The notes: generated from the letters alone by a model not told the origin. 20,096 bases of DNA from JAIFWN01 sp049304015 (GCA_049304015.1 JBAQNS010000005.1:1-20096), one strand, 5' to 3'; positions 14,111 to 20,096 are shown, numbered from the stretch's first letter. A program made the numbers and translations.

Positions 14111-14698
14111 ATGAGCGCTATTTATATTGTAGGGATTGATGAAGCGGGTAGAGGGCCACTCGCCGGGCCTGTTTCTGTTGGAGTTCTAATGTTGAATAAA
14201 AAAGTGGATAAGAAATTTCTTAGAGGTATAAAGGATTCAAAAAAACTAAGTGAGAGTATGCGTGAAGAATGGTTTAATAAAGCATTAGAGATGAAAGCAG
14301 GAGGAGTTTTGGATTATAGAGTGGCGCTTGTGTCTGAGAAAGTAATAGACAAAAATGGGATAGTCGAAGCTATCAAGATAGGTATAGAAGATTGTTTAAA
14401 AAAACTCAAAGTCCCCAAACACTCAGAAATATATCTTGATGGTGGTTTGAGAGCTCCAAAGAACTTTAAAAAACAAAAGACTATTATTAAAGGGGATGAA
14501 AAGATACCAGTGATTTCCCTTGCTTCCATTATGGCTAAAGTCACCAGAGATAGGTATATGAAGAAAATTGGGATGAATTACCCAGAGTATGGGTTTGAGG
14601 AACACAAAGGCTATGGGACAGCCAAGCATATAAAAGCAATAAAGAAATTTGGAATATCAAAAATTCATAGAAAAACTTATTTGACAAACATTATATAA
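14111..14698 (+). CDS. rnhB: Ribonuclease HII
   Basis: 195 residues. GIDEAGRGPLAGP carries catalytic Asp10 and Glu11. Asp110 in IYLDGG and Asp129 in IKGDEKIP complete the D-E-D-D metal site. DSKKLSE (42-48), ASIMAKVTRDRYM and a C-terminal HKGYGTAKHIKAI block confirm the family. The enzyme nicks RNA in RNA-DNA hybrids and at single ribonucleotides. GGGGAG (14098-14103) lies seven bases before the ATG, inside the end of the pseudopilin gene three bases upstream. The promoter of the next, GC-rich gene overlaps its last codons. Confidence 0.97.
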   Translation: MSAIYIVGIDEAGRGPLAGPVSVGVLMLNKKVDKKFLRGIKDSKKLSESMREEWFNKALEMKAGGVLDYRVALVSEKVIDKNGIVEAIKIGIEDCLKKLKVPKHSEIYLDGGLRAPKNFKKQKTIIKGDEKIPVISLASIMAKVTRDRYMKKIGMNYPEYGFEEHKGYGTAKHIKAIKKFGISKIHRKTYLTNII

Positions 14699-14709
14699 AT
14701 AAGTATAGT
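14681..14709 (+). promoter_or_regulatory. Strong sigma-70-like promoter of the 14745 gene
   Basis: A perfect TTGACA (14681-14686), a 17-base spacer and TATAGT (14704-14709). The -35 lies in the last codons of rnhB. The leader then carries GGAGG (14736-14740) four bases before a GTG start. It is the closest match to consensus in the window. Confidence 0.8.
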
Positions 14710-14744
14710 TTTATAGGAGTGAACATTTAAACATTGGAGGCCAG

Positions 14745-15692
14745 GTGGCTTATACCGTCGGGCTTCTGATCACTAATGTGTTAGAAGCCGAAGCAAACAA
14801 CGAGGAACTACTCGGTCCTCAAACTTTGGGGATTGAAGTTACTCACAACGGATTGGCGAAGCGGTGTGGATTAGGGAATATCGACCCACAACATGGGAAG
14901 CATTCCCGCTCCTCATCTTCAGCGATTGAAGAGGCTCTAACTTGGCCTCAACCACCTGACGGTTCGCGTTTGGTGACTATTCGTCTAGATAAGGATGCCA
15001 TCGGGGCGATGGCTGTCCTCATAATCCGTCTTGAGGGTGGTGAGAACAAAATAGACAGGTGTATGGTCTCGTGGATAGGTGCAATAGACCGCCATGGGTT
15101 CATGGGTGCGGTTAAACGTTATCCAGAACTTGCCAAGCTCTTCAAGTGGAGTAGAGAAATCTACGCGATGGACTACATCATTCATCAGGCCAAGGAGTAT
15201 TCATTGGCCGAACGAGTGTGTATGGTCGCGAGCATTCTCTGCCACGAGATGAGCGTTCAAGAGATGGATGATTTGACTGGCAAGCTTCGTGCAAGGAAAC
15301 CACTCGACTTTAGAGATAAGACTGTCATGTTCGGAAAAGTGGCATTCATCGAAACATCTGGTGAGTATCACAGTGCTCGGACGTGGGGTGGCAAGCTCTA
15401 CAAGGTCACGGTTGTCTACGATGCTTTAATCAAGCGTTTTACTCTCGTTCGTCAATCTCATTGTTTTGATAAAATTAGATTTGATGAAGAGGTGAACAAG
15501 CTTGAGGCAGAGTATCGAGGAATGACTACCCGTGAACTTGCCCACTTCAACCTCGAATGGGGAGGGAACGAAAACATTACCTCGTCTCCAGAAGGTGAGG
15601 GGAGAGAGAGTCGACTAACCATAGACTCTGAGCTGAGACACAAGGTTGTACAGCTCGCCTACGAGTGTTTGGAAAGCGGTGTGGTGTCTTAA
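14745..15692 (+). CDS. Protein of unknown function, possibly DHH-phosphoesterase-like
   Basis: 315 residues from GTG 14745, chosen because GGAGG precedes it. No membrane helix or signal peptide. The N-terminal third carries VTHNGLAKRCGLGNIDPQHG (His34, His50) and VTIRLDKDAIGAMAVL (Asp82, Asp84, Gly87), followed by SWIGAIDRHGF (Asp115, His117). The D-x-D-A-x-G-A pattern after a hydrophobic strand resembles the second motif of DHH/DHHA1 and PPX-type phosphoesterases. The classic DHH triplet is not evident, so this is a weak structural hint only. The C-terminal half has an AARTWGGKLYKV-like strand region. The gene is richer in GC than its neighbours (31 of 60 bases in 14941-15000) and has its own promoter and terminator. 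Confidence 0.75.
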   Translation: MAYTVGLLITNVLEAEANNEELLGPQTLGIEVTHNGLAKRCGLGNIDPQHGKHSRSSSSAIEEALTWPQPPDGSRLVTIRLDKDAIGAMAVLIIRLEGGENKIDRCMVSWIGAIDRHGFMGAVKRYPELAKLFKWSREIYAMDYIIHQAKEYSLAERVCMVASILCHEMSVQEMDDLTGKLRARKPLDFRDKTVMFGKVAFIETSGEYHSARTWGGKLYKVTVVYDALIKRFTLVRQSHCFDKIRFDEEVNKLEAEYRGMTTRELAHFNLEWGGNENITSSPEGEGRESRLTIDSELRHKVVQLAYECLESGVVS

Positions 15693-15693
15693 T

Positions 15694-15716
15694 AGTCAGC
15701 TCCGGCTGACTTTTTT
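15694..15716 (+). terminator. Rho-independent terminator of the 14745 gene
   Basis: AGTCAGC and GCTGACT close a TCCG tetraloop, followed by a T-run through 15716. It begins one base after the TAA stop codon. Confidence 0.9.
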
Positions 15717-15726
15717 CATATAAAAT

Positions 15727-15747
15727 GAGCAACATCGAATGTTGCTC
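15727..15747 (+). repeat. Inverted repeat, copy 2 of the family at 10049
   Basis: Perfect arms GAGCAACAT and ATGTTGCTC flank the loop CGA; it is the reverse complement of the 10049-10069 copy except for one base. A normal terminator already precedes it, so termination is not an obvious need here. It stands ten bases before the TTGACT of the next promoter. Confidence 0.75.
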
Positions 15748-15755
15748 AAGGTGTA

Positions 15756-15784
15756 TTGACTTTTAGTATAAAATGTGATAGTGT
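15756..15784 (+). promoter_or_regulatory. Candidate promoter of the 15838 NUDIX gene
   Basis: TTGACT (15756-15761), a 17-base spacer and TAGTGT (15779-15784) with TG one base before the -10. The layout parallels that of the BI-1-like gene. TATAAAAT at 15767-15774 is a competing -10 without a -35. Confidence 0.4.
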
Positions 15785-15794
15785 GTAGTGTAGA

Positions 15795-15813
15795 GAAACG
15801 CATTCGGCGTTTC
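15795..15813 (+). promoter_or_regulatory. Leader hairpin upstream of the NUDIX gene
   Basis: GAAACGC and GCGTTTC form a seven-base-pair stem with loop ATTCG, near the predicted 5' end of the mRNA and 14 bases before the GGAG at 15828. It may stabilise the mRNA or modulate ribosome access. No T-run follows, so it is not a terminator. Confidence 0.5.
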
Positions 15814-15837
15814 CAGGACAACCAACTGGAGTTCTTT

Positions 15838-16314
15838 ATGAACCCGAATGTGCAAGATTCACCATCTGATCAACCTACCCATTATGTTGGGTTGGTAATC
15901 TGGCGCGAGATGAATGGAGAGATTGAGTTTCTAGTAATAGATTCGAAGTCAATCGATCCTCGCTACAGAGGTCGTCCAAAGCAGACGAAGTTTGTGGGTG
16001 GGACGAACAATGATCACCTCCATGAGATGATCAAGCAAACTCGCGAACGTGAGACCACTGAGGAGACTGACCTCGTCATTGTTGGAGAAGTTGACGAGAT
16101 TTACAAGGATACGAAGTATGCAGGACACAAGAAATACTTCTATATTGTGAACATCAGTGACTGCAGTGGTACTCTTCGTAAGGTTCCGAAGATTGATAAC
16201 GGAGATCTCCTGTCTGAGCCCTATTGGGTTAAGGCTAAGGAGCTCACGAAGAAGATCTATCGCTCACATCTGCCTGCTCATGAGGCAGCGATGAAAAAGC
16301 TTTGGATCGCATAG
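15838..16314 (+). CDS. NUDIX hydrolase-like protein (divergent NUDIX box)
   Basis: 158 residues from ATG 15838, chosen because GGAG (15828-15831) lies six bases upstream. A longer frame from GTG 15778 or earlier would run through the leader hairpin. YVGLVIWREMNGEIEFLVID is the entry strand of a NUDIX fold. The box reads Gly55-x7-Glu63-x7-Arg71-Glu72-T-T-Glu75-Glu76-T-Asp78-Leu. The canonical spacing is G-x5-E, and the last Gly is replaced by Asp. The metal-binding R-E-x-x-E-E core is intact, so hydrolysis of a nucleoside diphosphate-linked compound is plausible; the substrate is unknown. GC-richer than neighbours, with its own leader and terminator. No fused domains. Confidence 0.8.
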   Translation: MNPNVQDSPSDQPTHYVGLVIWREMNGEIEFLVIDSKSIDPRYRGRPKQTKFVGGTNNDHLHEMIKQTRERETTEETDLVIVGEVDEIYKDTKYAGHKKYFYIVNISDCSGTLRKVPKIDNGDLLSEPYWVKAKELTKKIYRSHLPAHEAAMKKLWIA

Positions 16315-16364
16315 GTGTTTGCCCCACGAAAAGTCACACGACCTATGTGGGGCTTTTCTTTTTT
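16310..16364 (+). terminator. Terminator of the NUDIX gene with interleaved second stem
   Basis: GCCCCAC (16321-16327) pairs with GTGGGGC (16347-16353), followed by TTTTCTTTTTT. A second possible stem, CATAGGT (16310-16316) with ACCTATG (16341-16347), interleaves with the first in A-B-A'-B' order. Confidence 0.8.
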
Positions 16365-16388
16365 ACCCATATTTGATAGACTCTTTTT

Positions 16389-16604
16389 ATGACAGTTCGA
16401 ATGAGACACACCAGATCGCAGACAAACCAAAGGCGATCTCATCATGCACTATCGAAGCCTTCCCTTACGAAGGATTCTACAGGTGCATCTCACATGCGAC
16501 ACCGCATGAGTCCTACCACTGGTCTCTATCGTGGTAGAAAAGTTGTAGACATGGGAGCCAAAGCTTCTAGGAAGGCATCAAAATCTAAATCAAAGGCTCG
16601 CTAG
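16389..16604 (+). CDS. rpmF: 50S ribosomal protein bL32, cysteine-free form
   Basis: 71 residues. MTVRMRHTRSQTNQRRSHHAL is the bL32 N-terminus, and LYRGRKVV matches the G-x-Y-x-G-R-x-V end of the core. The two CxxC pairs of zinc-binding bL32 are lost: the usual C-P-x-C-G reads S-P-T-T-G, and the first pair is replaced by DSTG with one residue fewer. This is a C-minus bL32 that folds without zinc. A Lys/Ser/Arg tail (KASRKASKSKSKAR) follows. It heads a housekeeping run with nusB and rnc. TAGACT (16377-16382) ends six bases before the ATG as a weak -10, and no Shine-Dalgarno site is seen. Confidence 0.9.
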   Translation: MTVRMRHTRSQTNQRRSHHALSKPSLTKDSTGASHMRHRMSPTTGLYRGRKVVDMGAKASRKASKSKSKAR

Positions 16605-16657
16605 TCGAACCATTTGATTTAGGATAGAATTTATATATAAGCTCTTTTTTGTTCTTT

Positions 16658-17587
16658 ATGGCTAACCGACACTTATCACGTTCAGTTGTACTCCAAACTC
16701 TTTTTGAATGGGATTTTGAAACTGCAGTAGAAAAAGGTGCAAGGAAGATAGACCCGCAAACAATCTTCGCGAGGAATTTTATAGAATTTGCAGCTGGGTC
16801 GAATGATCGTCCGTTTATGGAAGCATTGCTTGCCCAGGTTATAGATAAGAAAAAAGATTTAGATATTATTATAGAGAAAGCTGCTCCTGATTGGCCAATA
16901 GATAAAATTTCCATAGTTGATAGAAATATTCTTCGTATTGGCCTCTCTGAACTATTGTTTTCTGATAGAAATGAAGTGCCTCCAAAGGTAGCTATAAATG
17001 AAGCCATAGAATTGGCTAAATCTTTCGGTGGAGAAACATCGGGTAGATTTGTGAATGGAGTACTTGGGGCGGTTTATAAAGAGATGGGCGAACCAGGCAA
17101 AGATGAGAAGCCAAGGCCTAAAAAGAAATACGGTAATGTCCCCGACGAAGAACTCCCTATTCATCGACTTGCAGGTGCAGTAGTTTTTGCTCACCATGAA
17201 GGTACAACATACCTTGCTCTTGTACACGACATCTTTGGACATTGGACTCTTACAAAAGGTAAAGTAGAAAAAGATGAGACAGATGAACAGTGTCTAGAGA
17301 GAGAAGCTGAAGAAGAACTTGGTGTGAAGGTTACTGTTGGAGAAAAACTTGGGCAAAACTCTTATTCAACTTTTCACCCAGAGCATGGGAAGATAATGAA
17401 GCAAGTAACCTATTTCCTCGCTGAGGCTCCATACAAAGAATTGACCCTAGAGAAGAAGGAAGAAAAGGGTGGGCTCGATGATGTTCGATGGTTTAAACTC
17501 GCAGACATTTTGGATTTGAATTTTTATGATGATATTCTGCCCATCATTACTAAAGCTATGACTCTCCTTGCACAAAAGAGCTCATAA
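16658..17587 (+). CDS. nusB: NusB-NUDIX fusion protein
   Basis: 309 residues in one open frame. Residues 1-143 form a complete all-helical NusB domain (RHLSRSVVLQTLFEWDF, IDKISIVDRNILRIGLSELL, PPKVAINEAIELAKSFGGETSGRFVNGVLGAVYKE). A charged linker (about 144-166, PGKDEKPRPKKK) leads to a NUDIX domain (about 167-305). Its box is exact: Gly201-x5-Glu207-x7-Arg215-Glu216-A-E-Glu219-Glu220-L-Gly222-V. NusB with S10 (NusE) binds boxA RNA in rRNA antitermination. The NUDIX part resembles MutT/Ap4A-hydrolase types. ATG 16658 is preferred over TTG 16649 because MANRHLSRS is the usual NusB start. A sequencing frameshift did not create the fusion, since no frame change is needed. Confidence 0.93.
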   Translation: MANRHLSRSVVLQTLFEWDFETAVEKGARKIDPQTIFARNFIEFAAGSNDRPFMEALLAQVIDKKKDLDIIIEKAAPDWPIDKISIVDRNILRIGLSELLFSDRNEVPPKVAINEAIELAKSFGGETSGRFVNGVLGAVYKEMGEPGKDEKPRPKKKYGNVPDEELPIHRLAGAVVFAHHEGTTYLALVHDIFGHWTLTKGKVEKDETDEQCLEREAEEELGVKVTVGEKLGQNSYSTFHPEHGKIMKQVTYFLAEAPYKELTLEKKEEKGGLDDVRWFKLADILDLNFYDDILPIITKAMTLLAQKSS

Positions 17588-17590
17588 GCG

Positions 17591-17596
17591 TATATA
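17591..17596 (+). promoter_or_regulatory. -10-like element (TATATA) before rnc
   Basis: TATATA ends six bases before ATG 17603 (TATAAA at 17593 is an alternative), within the 15-base gap after the NusB-NUDIX stop. It could give a leaderless rnc mRNA in addition to read-through. Confidence 0.45.
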
Positions 17597-17602
17597 AAGA
17601 CA

Positions 17603-18292
17603 ATGGATTTCAGTAAATTTGAAGAATCAGCAGGGCTAGCATTCAAGGACAAGGCGCTTTTGAAACAAGCGTTTATTCATCGTTCATATATAAATGAGAA
17701 TCGTGCTTCAGGACTTGAACACAATGAACGTTTGGAATTCCTTGGAGATGCGGTGCTCGAACTAGTCATCACAGATTTTCTATACAAAAAATATAAAGAA
17801 ATGGATGAGGGTGAATTGACTTCCCTTCGTTCTGCTCTTGTGAATGCTGATACTTGCGCTGAAGTGGCTACCAAACTTGGAGCAAATGATTTCCTCCTTC
17901 TTTCTAAAGGAGAATCAAAAGATGTAGGCAGAGCCAGACAATATATCCTTGCGAATACTTTGGAAGCGATAATTGGCGCCGTTTATATTGACCAAGGATT
18001 CGATGAAGCACAAAAATTTATTTATGCGCACATAACAACCCTCACAGAAGAGATTGTGAAGAGCAAGGCTTGGATTGATTCAAAAAGTCTCTTTCAAGAA
18101 AAAGCTCAAGAAAATCTAGGTACTACTCCAACCTATAAAACTATTAGAGAAAACGGACCAGACCATGATAAAGAATTCGTTGTTGGAGTCTTCGTCGGCG
18201 GAGAAAAACTCGGTGAGGGAGAAGGTAAGTCTAAACAAGACGCCGAACAAGAAGCAGCCAGAGACGCACTCAAGAATAAAGGTTGGGAATAG
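17603..18292 (+). CDS. rnc: Ribonuclease III
   Basis: 229 residues, normal length. The catalytic signature NERLEFLGDAVLELV spans 41-55, with Glu42, Glu45 and Asp49. The second metal block is ILANTLEAIIGAVYID, with Glu121; the Asp of E. coli ADTVEALIG is Asn118 here, a position that varies among family members. The dsRNA-binding domain covers about 160-226 and ends in GEGKSKQDAEQEAARDAL. It cuts double-stranded RNA such as rRNA precursor stems. The place after nusB suits coordinated rRNA synthesis and processing. In many bacteria rnc is next to smc; here a GC-rich orphan gene lies between them. Confidence 0.97.
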   Translation: MDFSKFEESAGLAFKDKALLKQAFIHRSYINENRASGLEHNERLEFLGDAVLELVITDFLYKKYKEMDEGELTSLRSALVNADTCAEVATKLGANDFLLLSKGESKDVGRARQYILANTLEAIIGAVYIDQGFDEAQKFIYAHITTLTEEIVKSKAWIDSKSLFQEKAQENLGTTPTYKTIRENGPDHDKEFVVGVFVGGEKLGEGEGKSKQDAEQEAARDALKNKGWE

Positions 18293-18307
18293 TTTAAATT
18301 TTTATAA

Positions 18308-18341
18308 TTGACAACCAAGTTGTAGTTTTGCATTGTATAAG
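18308..18341 (+). promoter_or_regulatory. Candidate promoter of the 18387 gene
   Basis: A perfect TTGACA (18308-18313) follows the rnc stop. The best -10 by sequence is TATAAG (18336-18341), but the 22-base spacer is too long for a standard promoter; CATTGT (18331-18336) has a 17-base spacer but a poor match. The -35 is convincing, the -10 uncertain. Confidence 0.4.
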
Positions 18342-18386
18342 ACAGATGCTGGTTTTCTCGTTCATTTATGCACACCAGAGGGTTCC

Positions 18387-18836
18387 ATGGACAACCGAAC
18401 GATTGATGTTGTATCAGAAGGTGATCATGGCATAGCGTTGGCTATGCAGCTAATCTGGAAGAGGGCTCCGGGAGGTAAGGCTACACACTACATAATCGAC
18501 AAGTATGAGAGTGTGACCAAGTACTACTGTGGAGATGGTGTGAAGACAACGCACCACTCCACTGACATGGTCAAGGGTCCAAAAGGGGTTCTGACTCTGA
18601 TTTTTCTGTGGAGTGCAGAAGGTGATTCCACTCCCTTGCCATTTCCTCTGGATCTTGAGGGGGCAACCCAGTTTGCCAAGCACTGGTTAGAGGTTGCCGA
18701 CTATGGTCCACAGCCAGACCACGATGGAGACAACCGCAAGGGCTGGAGGATTTTCACCGAAGAATGGGGACATGTGGCATACTATCACTTCGCCATTGTC
18801 GGCATTCAGCCTGCGTGGGCCATGTATGGCAAGTAG
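18387..18836 (+). CDS. GC-rich orphan protein of unknown function
   Basis: 149 residues from ATG 18387, preceded by AGAGGG (18377-18382). An in-frame TTG at 18333 lies within the promoter region and is rejected. The protein is soluble, with many His, Trp, Tyr and Asp residues: KATHYIIDKYE, KYYCGDGVKTTHHSTD, GVLTLIFLWSAEGD, KHWLEVADYGPQPDHDGD, EEWGHVAYYHFAIVGIQPAW. I do not recognise a family. The clusters of His and Asp could bind metal, which is a guess. It has its own -35-like element and terminator, and it separates rnc from smc, a widespread neighbour pair. Codon choice is GC-richer than in rnc and smc, suggesting insertion of a self-contained gene. Confidence 0.7.
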   Translation: MDNRTIDVVSEGDHGIALAMQLIWKRAPGGKATHYIIDKYESVTKYYCGDGVKTTHHSTDMVKGPKGVLTLIFLWSAEGDSTPLPFPLDLEGATQFAKHWLEVADYGPQPDHDGDNRKGWRIFTEEWGHVAYYHFAIVGIQPAWAMYGK

Positions 18837-18840
18837 TAAC

Positions 18841-18866
18841 AAATCGCGTAGATAAGCGCGATTTTT
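18841..18866 (+). terminator. Rho-independent terminator of the 18387 gene
   Basis: AAATCGCG (18841-18848) pairs with CGCGATTT (18857-18864) around an eight-base loop, followed by further T. It begins four bases after the stop codon. Confidence 0.85.
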
Positions 18867-18892
18867 TCATATTTAATGATATTTTCTCGTGT

Positions 18893-18898
18893 TATAAT
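18893..18898 (+). promoter_or_regulatory. -10 element (TATAAT) of smc
   Basis: TATAAT ends ten bases before ATG 18909, giving a leader of only a few bases and no Shine-Dalgarno site. No -35 match is seen. Confidence 0.5.
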
Positions 18899-18908
18899 TT
18901 GGGTATAA

Positions 18909-20096
18909 ATGTATTTGAAATCGATTGAATTATCGGGTTTTAAGTCATTCGCCAAAAAAAGCGAGCTAGTTTTTAATTCACCAATCTCAGCCATTGTTGG
19001 ACCAAATGGTTCAGGTAAATCAAACGTGGCTGAAGCATTTCGCTTCGTTTTGGGGGAGCAATCTATAAAAAGTCTCCGAGGTAAAAAGGGTGAGGATTTA
19101 ATCTTTAATGGAGGTGGGACAGAAGCACGAGCCAATAGAGCTTCGGTGAAGGTTATTTTTGATAATTCGAACAAAGTATTCGGGATAGATTTCCCCGAGG
19201 TCACTATTGAGCGTGTGGTGCATAGAGATGGAGTGAATGATTACCTCATAAACAATTCTCCAGTGAGATTAAGGGATGTCATAGAACTCCTTCTCCGAGC
19301 ACACATCGGCGCGTCTGGTCACCACATAATCTCTCAAGGAGAAGCGGATAAAATTTTGAACGCATCGTCCAAGGATAGGAAATCCATGATAGAAGATGCT
19401 CTGGGCTTGAGGCTCTATCAATACAAACGCATAGAGAGTGACAGGAAACTCAAGAAAACTTTTGAGAACATTGCTCAAGTTGAATCACTACGCAAGGAAA
19501 TCGCGCCTCATTTAAAATTTCTAAAGAAGCAGGTAGAGAAAATGGAAAAAGCTTTAAGCCAAAAGACTGAGCTTTTAAACTTGGGCAAAGAATATTTTAA
19601 ACGAGAGAATCTCTACATCGCCTTCACTAAAACCATTCTTCAAAGTGAACGTGAGCCAATAGAGAAAAACCTCACGGCTCTACACAATGAACTCGCAGAA
19701 GCAAAGGCCGTACTTGAGAAGATAGCCAAAGAAAGTAATAAGGATTATTTGATACTCGACCTTGAGAGCGAACTCACTGGTGCTCGAGTGCACAAAGACG
19801 GGTTGGCTAGAGAGCTCGGCAGGATAGAAGGTTCACTTGGAGCTGAAGAGAGAATTATCCGCAAGCAACGAGAACTGGCTACTTCGGATGAGAACAAAAT
19901 GATTAGACTCAAGGATGTAGAAGAATTCGCTCGGGTGCTCGATGCGGAGATCAAACAAGACAAAAGTGTGCTCGAGAGGATAGTAGATAGGATTTATACA
20001 TTTATAAAAAGCCACAAGGATTCAGGTGATTCTAGTCTTATTATTGATGCAGAAGAGGCTATTAAGAAACTCCAGAAAGAAAAGTTAGAAACAGAG
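18909..20096 (+). CDS. smc: Chromosome segregation ATPase SMC, N-terminal part (3' truncated by window)
   Basis: 396 codons are visible, open to the last base. MYLKSIELSGFKSFAKKSEL is the SMC N-terminus. Walker A is Gly31-P-N-G-S-G-K-S38, and FRFVLGEQSIKSLRGKKGED is the family block after it. The head continues to about residue 165 (SGHHIISQGEADKIL, EDALGLRLYQYKR). From about 165 the chain becomes heptad-rich coiled coil. The hinge, second coil and C-terminal Walker B/signature are outside the window. SMC dimers with ScpAB organise and separate chromosomes. The frame is unbroken, so there is no sign of damage. Confidence 0.96.
   Translation, partial: MYLKSIELSGFKSFAKKSELVFNSPISAIVGPNGSGKSNVAEAFRFVLGEQSIKSLRGKKGEDLIFNGGGTEARANRASVKVIFDNSNKVFGIDFPEVTIERVVHRDGVNDYLINNSPVRLRDVIELLLRAHIGASGHHIISQGEADKILNASSKDRKSMIEDALGLRLYQYKRIESDRKLKKTFENIAQVESLRKEIAPHLKFLKKQVEKMEKALSQKTELLNLGKEYFKRENLYIAFTKTILQSEREPIEKNLTALHNELAEAKAVLEKIAKESNKDYLILDLESELTGARVHKDGLARELGRIEGSLGAEERIIRKQRELATSDENKMIRLKDVEEFARVLDAEIKQDKSVLERIVDRIYTFIKSHKDSGDSSLIIDAEEAIKKLQKEKLETE

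Noticed and set aside
15775..15837. Upstream start of the NUDIX gene
   Set aside because: The extension would encode the leader hairpin region, and ATG 15838 has GGAG at six bases.
16319..16537. ORF overlapping the terminator and bL32 in another frame
   Set aside because: It runs through the terminator hairpin and is out of frame with the convincing bL32 sequence.
16658..17587. NusB-NUDIX fusion as a frameshift artefact
   Set aside because: Both domains lie in one uninterrupted frame with a plausible charged linker, and no stop or start signal lies between them.
18333..18386. TTG start for the orphan gene
   Set aside because: It lies in the promoter region upstream of AGAGGG; ATG 18387 is better placed.
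1..20096. CRISPR array, tRNA or rRNA gene, transposase, integrase or toxin-antitoxin pair
   Set aside because: Looked for on both strands by eye; no repeated spacer pattern, cloverleaf, rRNA-like stretch or such protein family was found.

Overview
The window looks like part of a chromosome from a Patescibacteria/CPR bacterium, probably a Parcubacteria-type lineage. This is judged from family flavour and not from any search. The signs are a cysteine-free bL32, a MscL with a C-terminal zinc ribbon, many short membrane proteins of CPR type, a GH130-like cluster, AT-rich coding DNA and tightly packed genes. No rRNA, tRNA, CRISPR array, transposase or integrase was seen. All gaps between genes are short (at most about 130 bases).

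Layout. 1-243: end of a CHAP/NlpC-P60-like protein. 280-1540: a block bounded by two identical 24-base repeats, holding a GC-rich Bax-inhibitor-1-like membrane protein (minus strand) and a small membrane protein. 1585-4622: mscL, a conserved protein of unknown function, two membrane-anchored surface or periplasmic proteins (one with a Gmad2-like domain), a rhodanese, a two-helix membrane protein and a 20-residue basic peptide. 4643-10047: an MFS transporter, a phosphomannomutase-like HAD enzyme, a type II phosphomannose-isomerase-like cupin, a GH130-like protein with a polybasic tail and a double-domain GH130 protein. Together these read as a mannoside phosphorolysis (or mannan synthesis) pathway. 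10073-13264 (minus): dnaE. 13306-14698: small membrane protein, type IV pseudopilin, rnhB. 14745-16314: two GC-rich single genes (a possible DHH-like protein and a NUDIX protein), each with its own terminator. 16389-18292: rpmF (bL32), a NusB-NUDIX fusion and rnc. 18387-18836: a GC-rich orphan gene sitting between rnc and smc. 18909-end: the N-terminal part of SMC.

Two gene styles coexist. Many AT-rich genes have a -10-like hexamer only 6-8 bases before ATG, which predicts leaderless mRNAs, or are joined by a TAATATG stop/start junction without a clear Shine-Dalgarno site. The GC-richer genes (357-1052, 14745-15692, 15838-16314, 18387-18836) have a -35-like element, a leader with a Shine-Dalgarno site and a private hairpin-plus-T-run terminator. 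They look like separately acquired or separately controlled single-gene units placed among housekeeping genes.

The best candidates for something undescribed are the mannose/GH130 operon with its polybasic and duplicated GH130 proteins, the NusB-NUDIX fusion beside rnc, the GC-rich self-contained gene units, and a terminator-like hairpin that encloses the MFS start codon.
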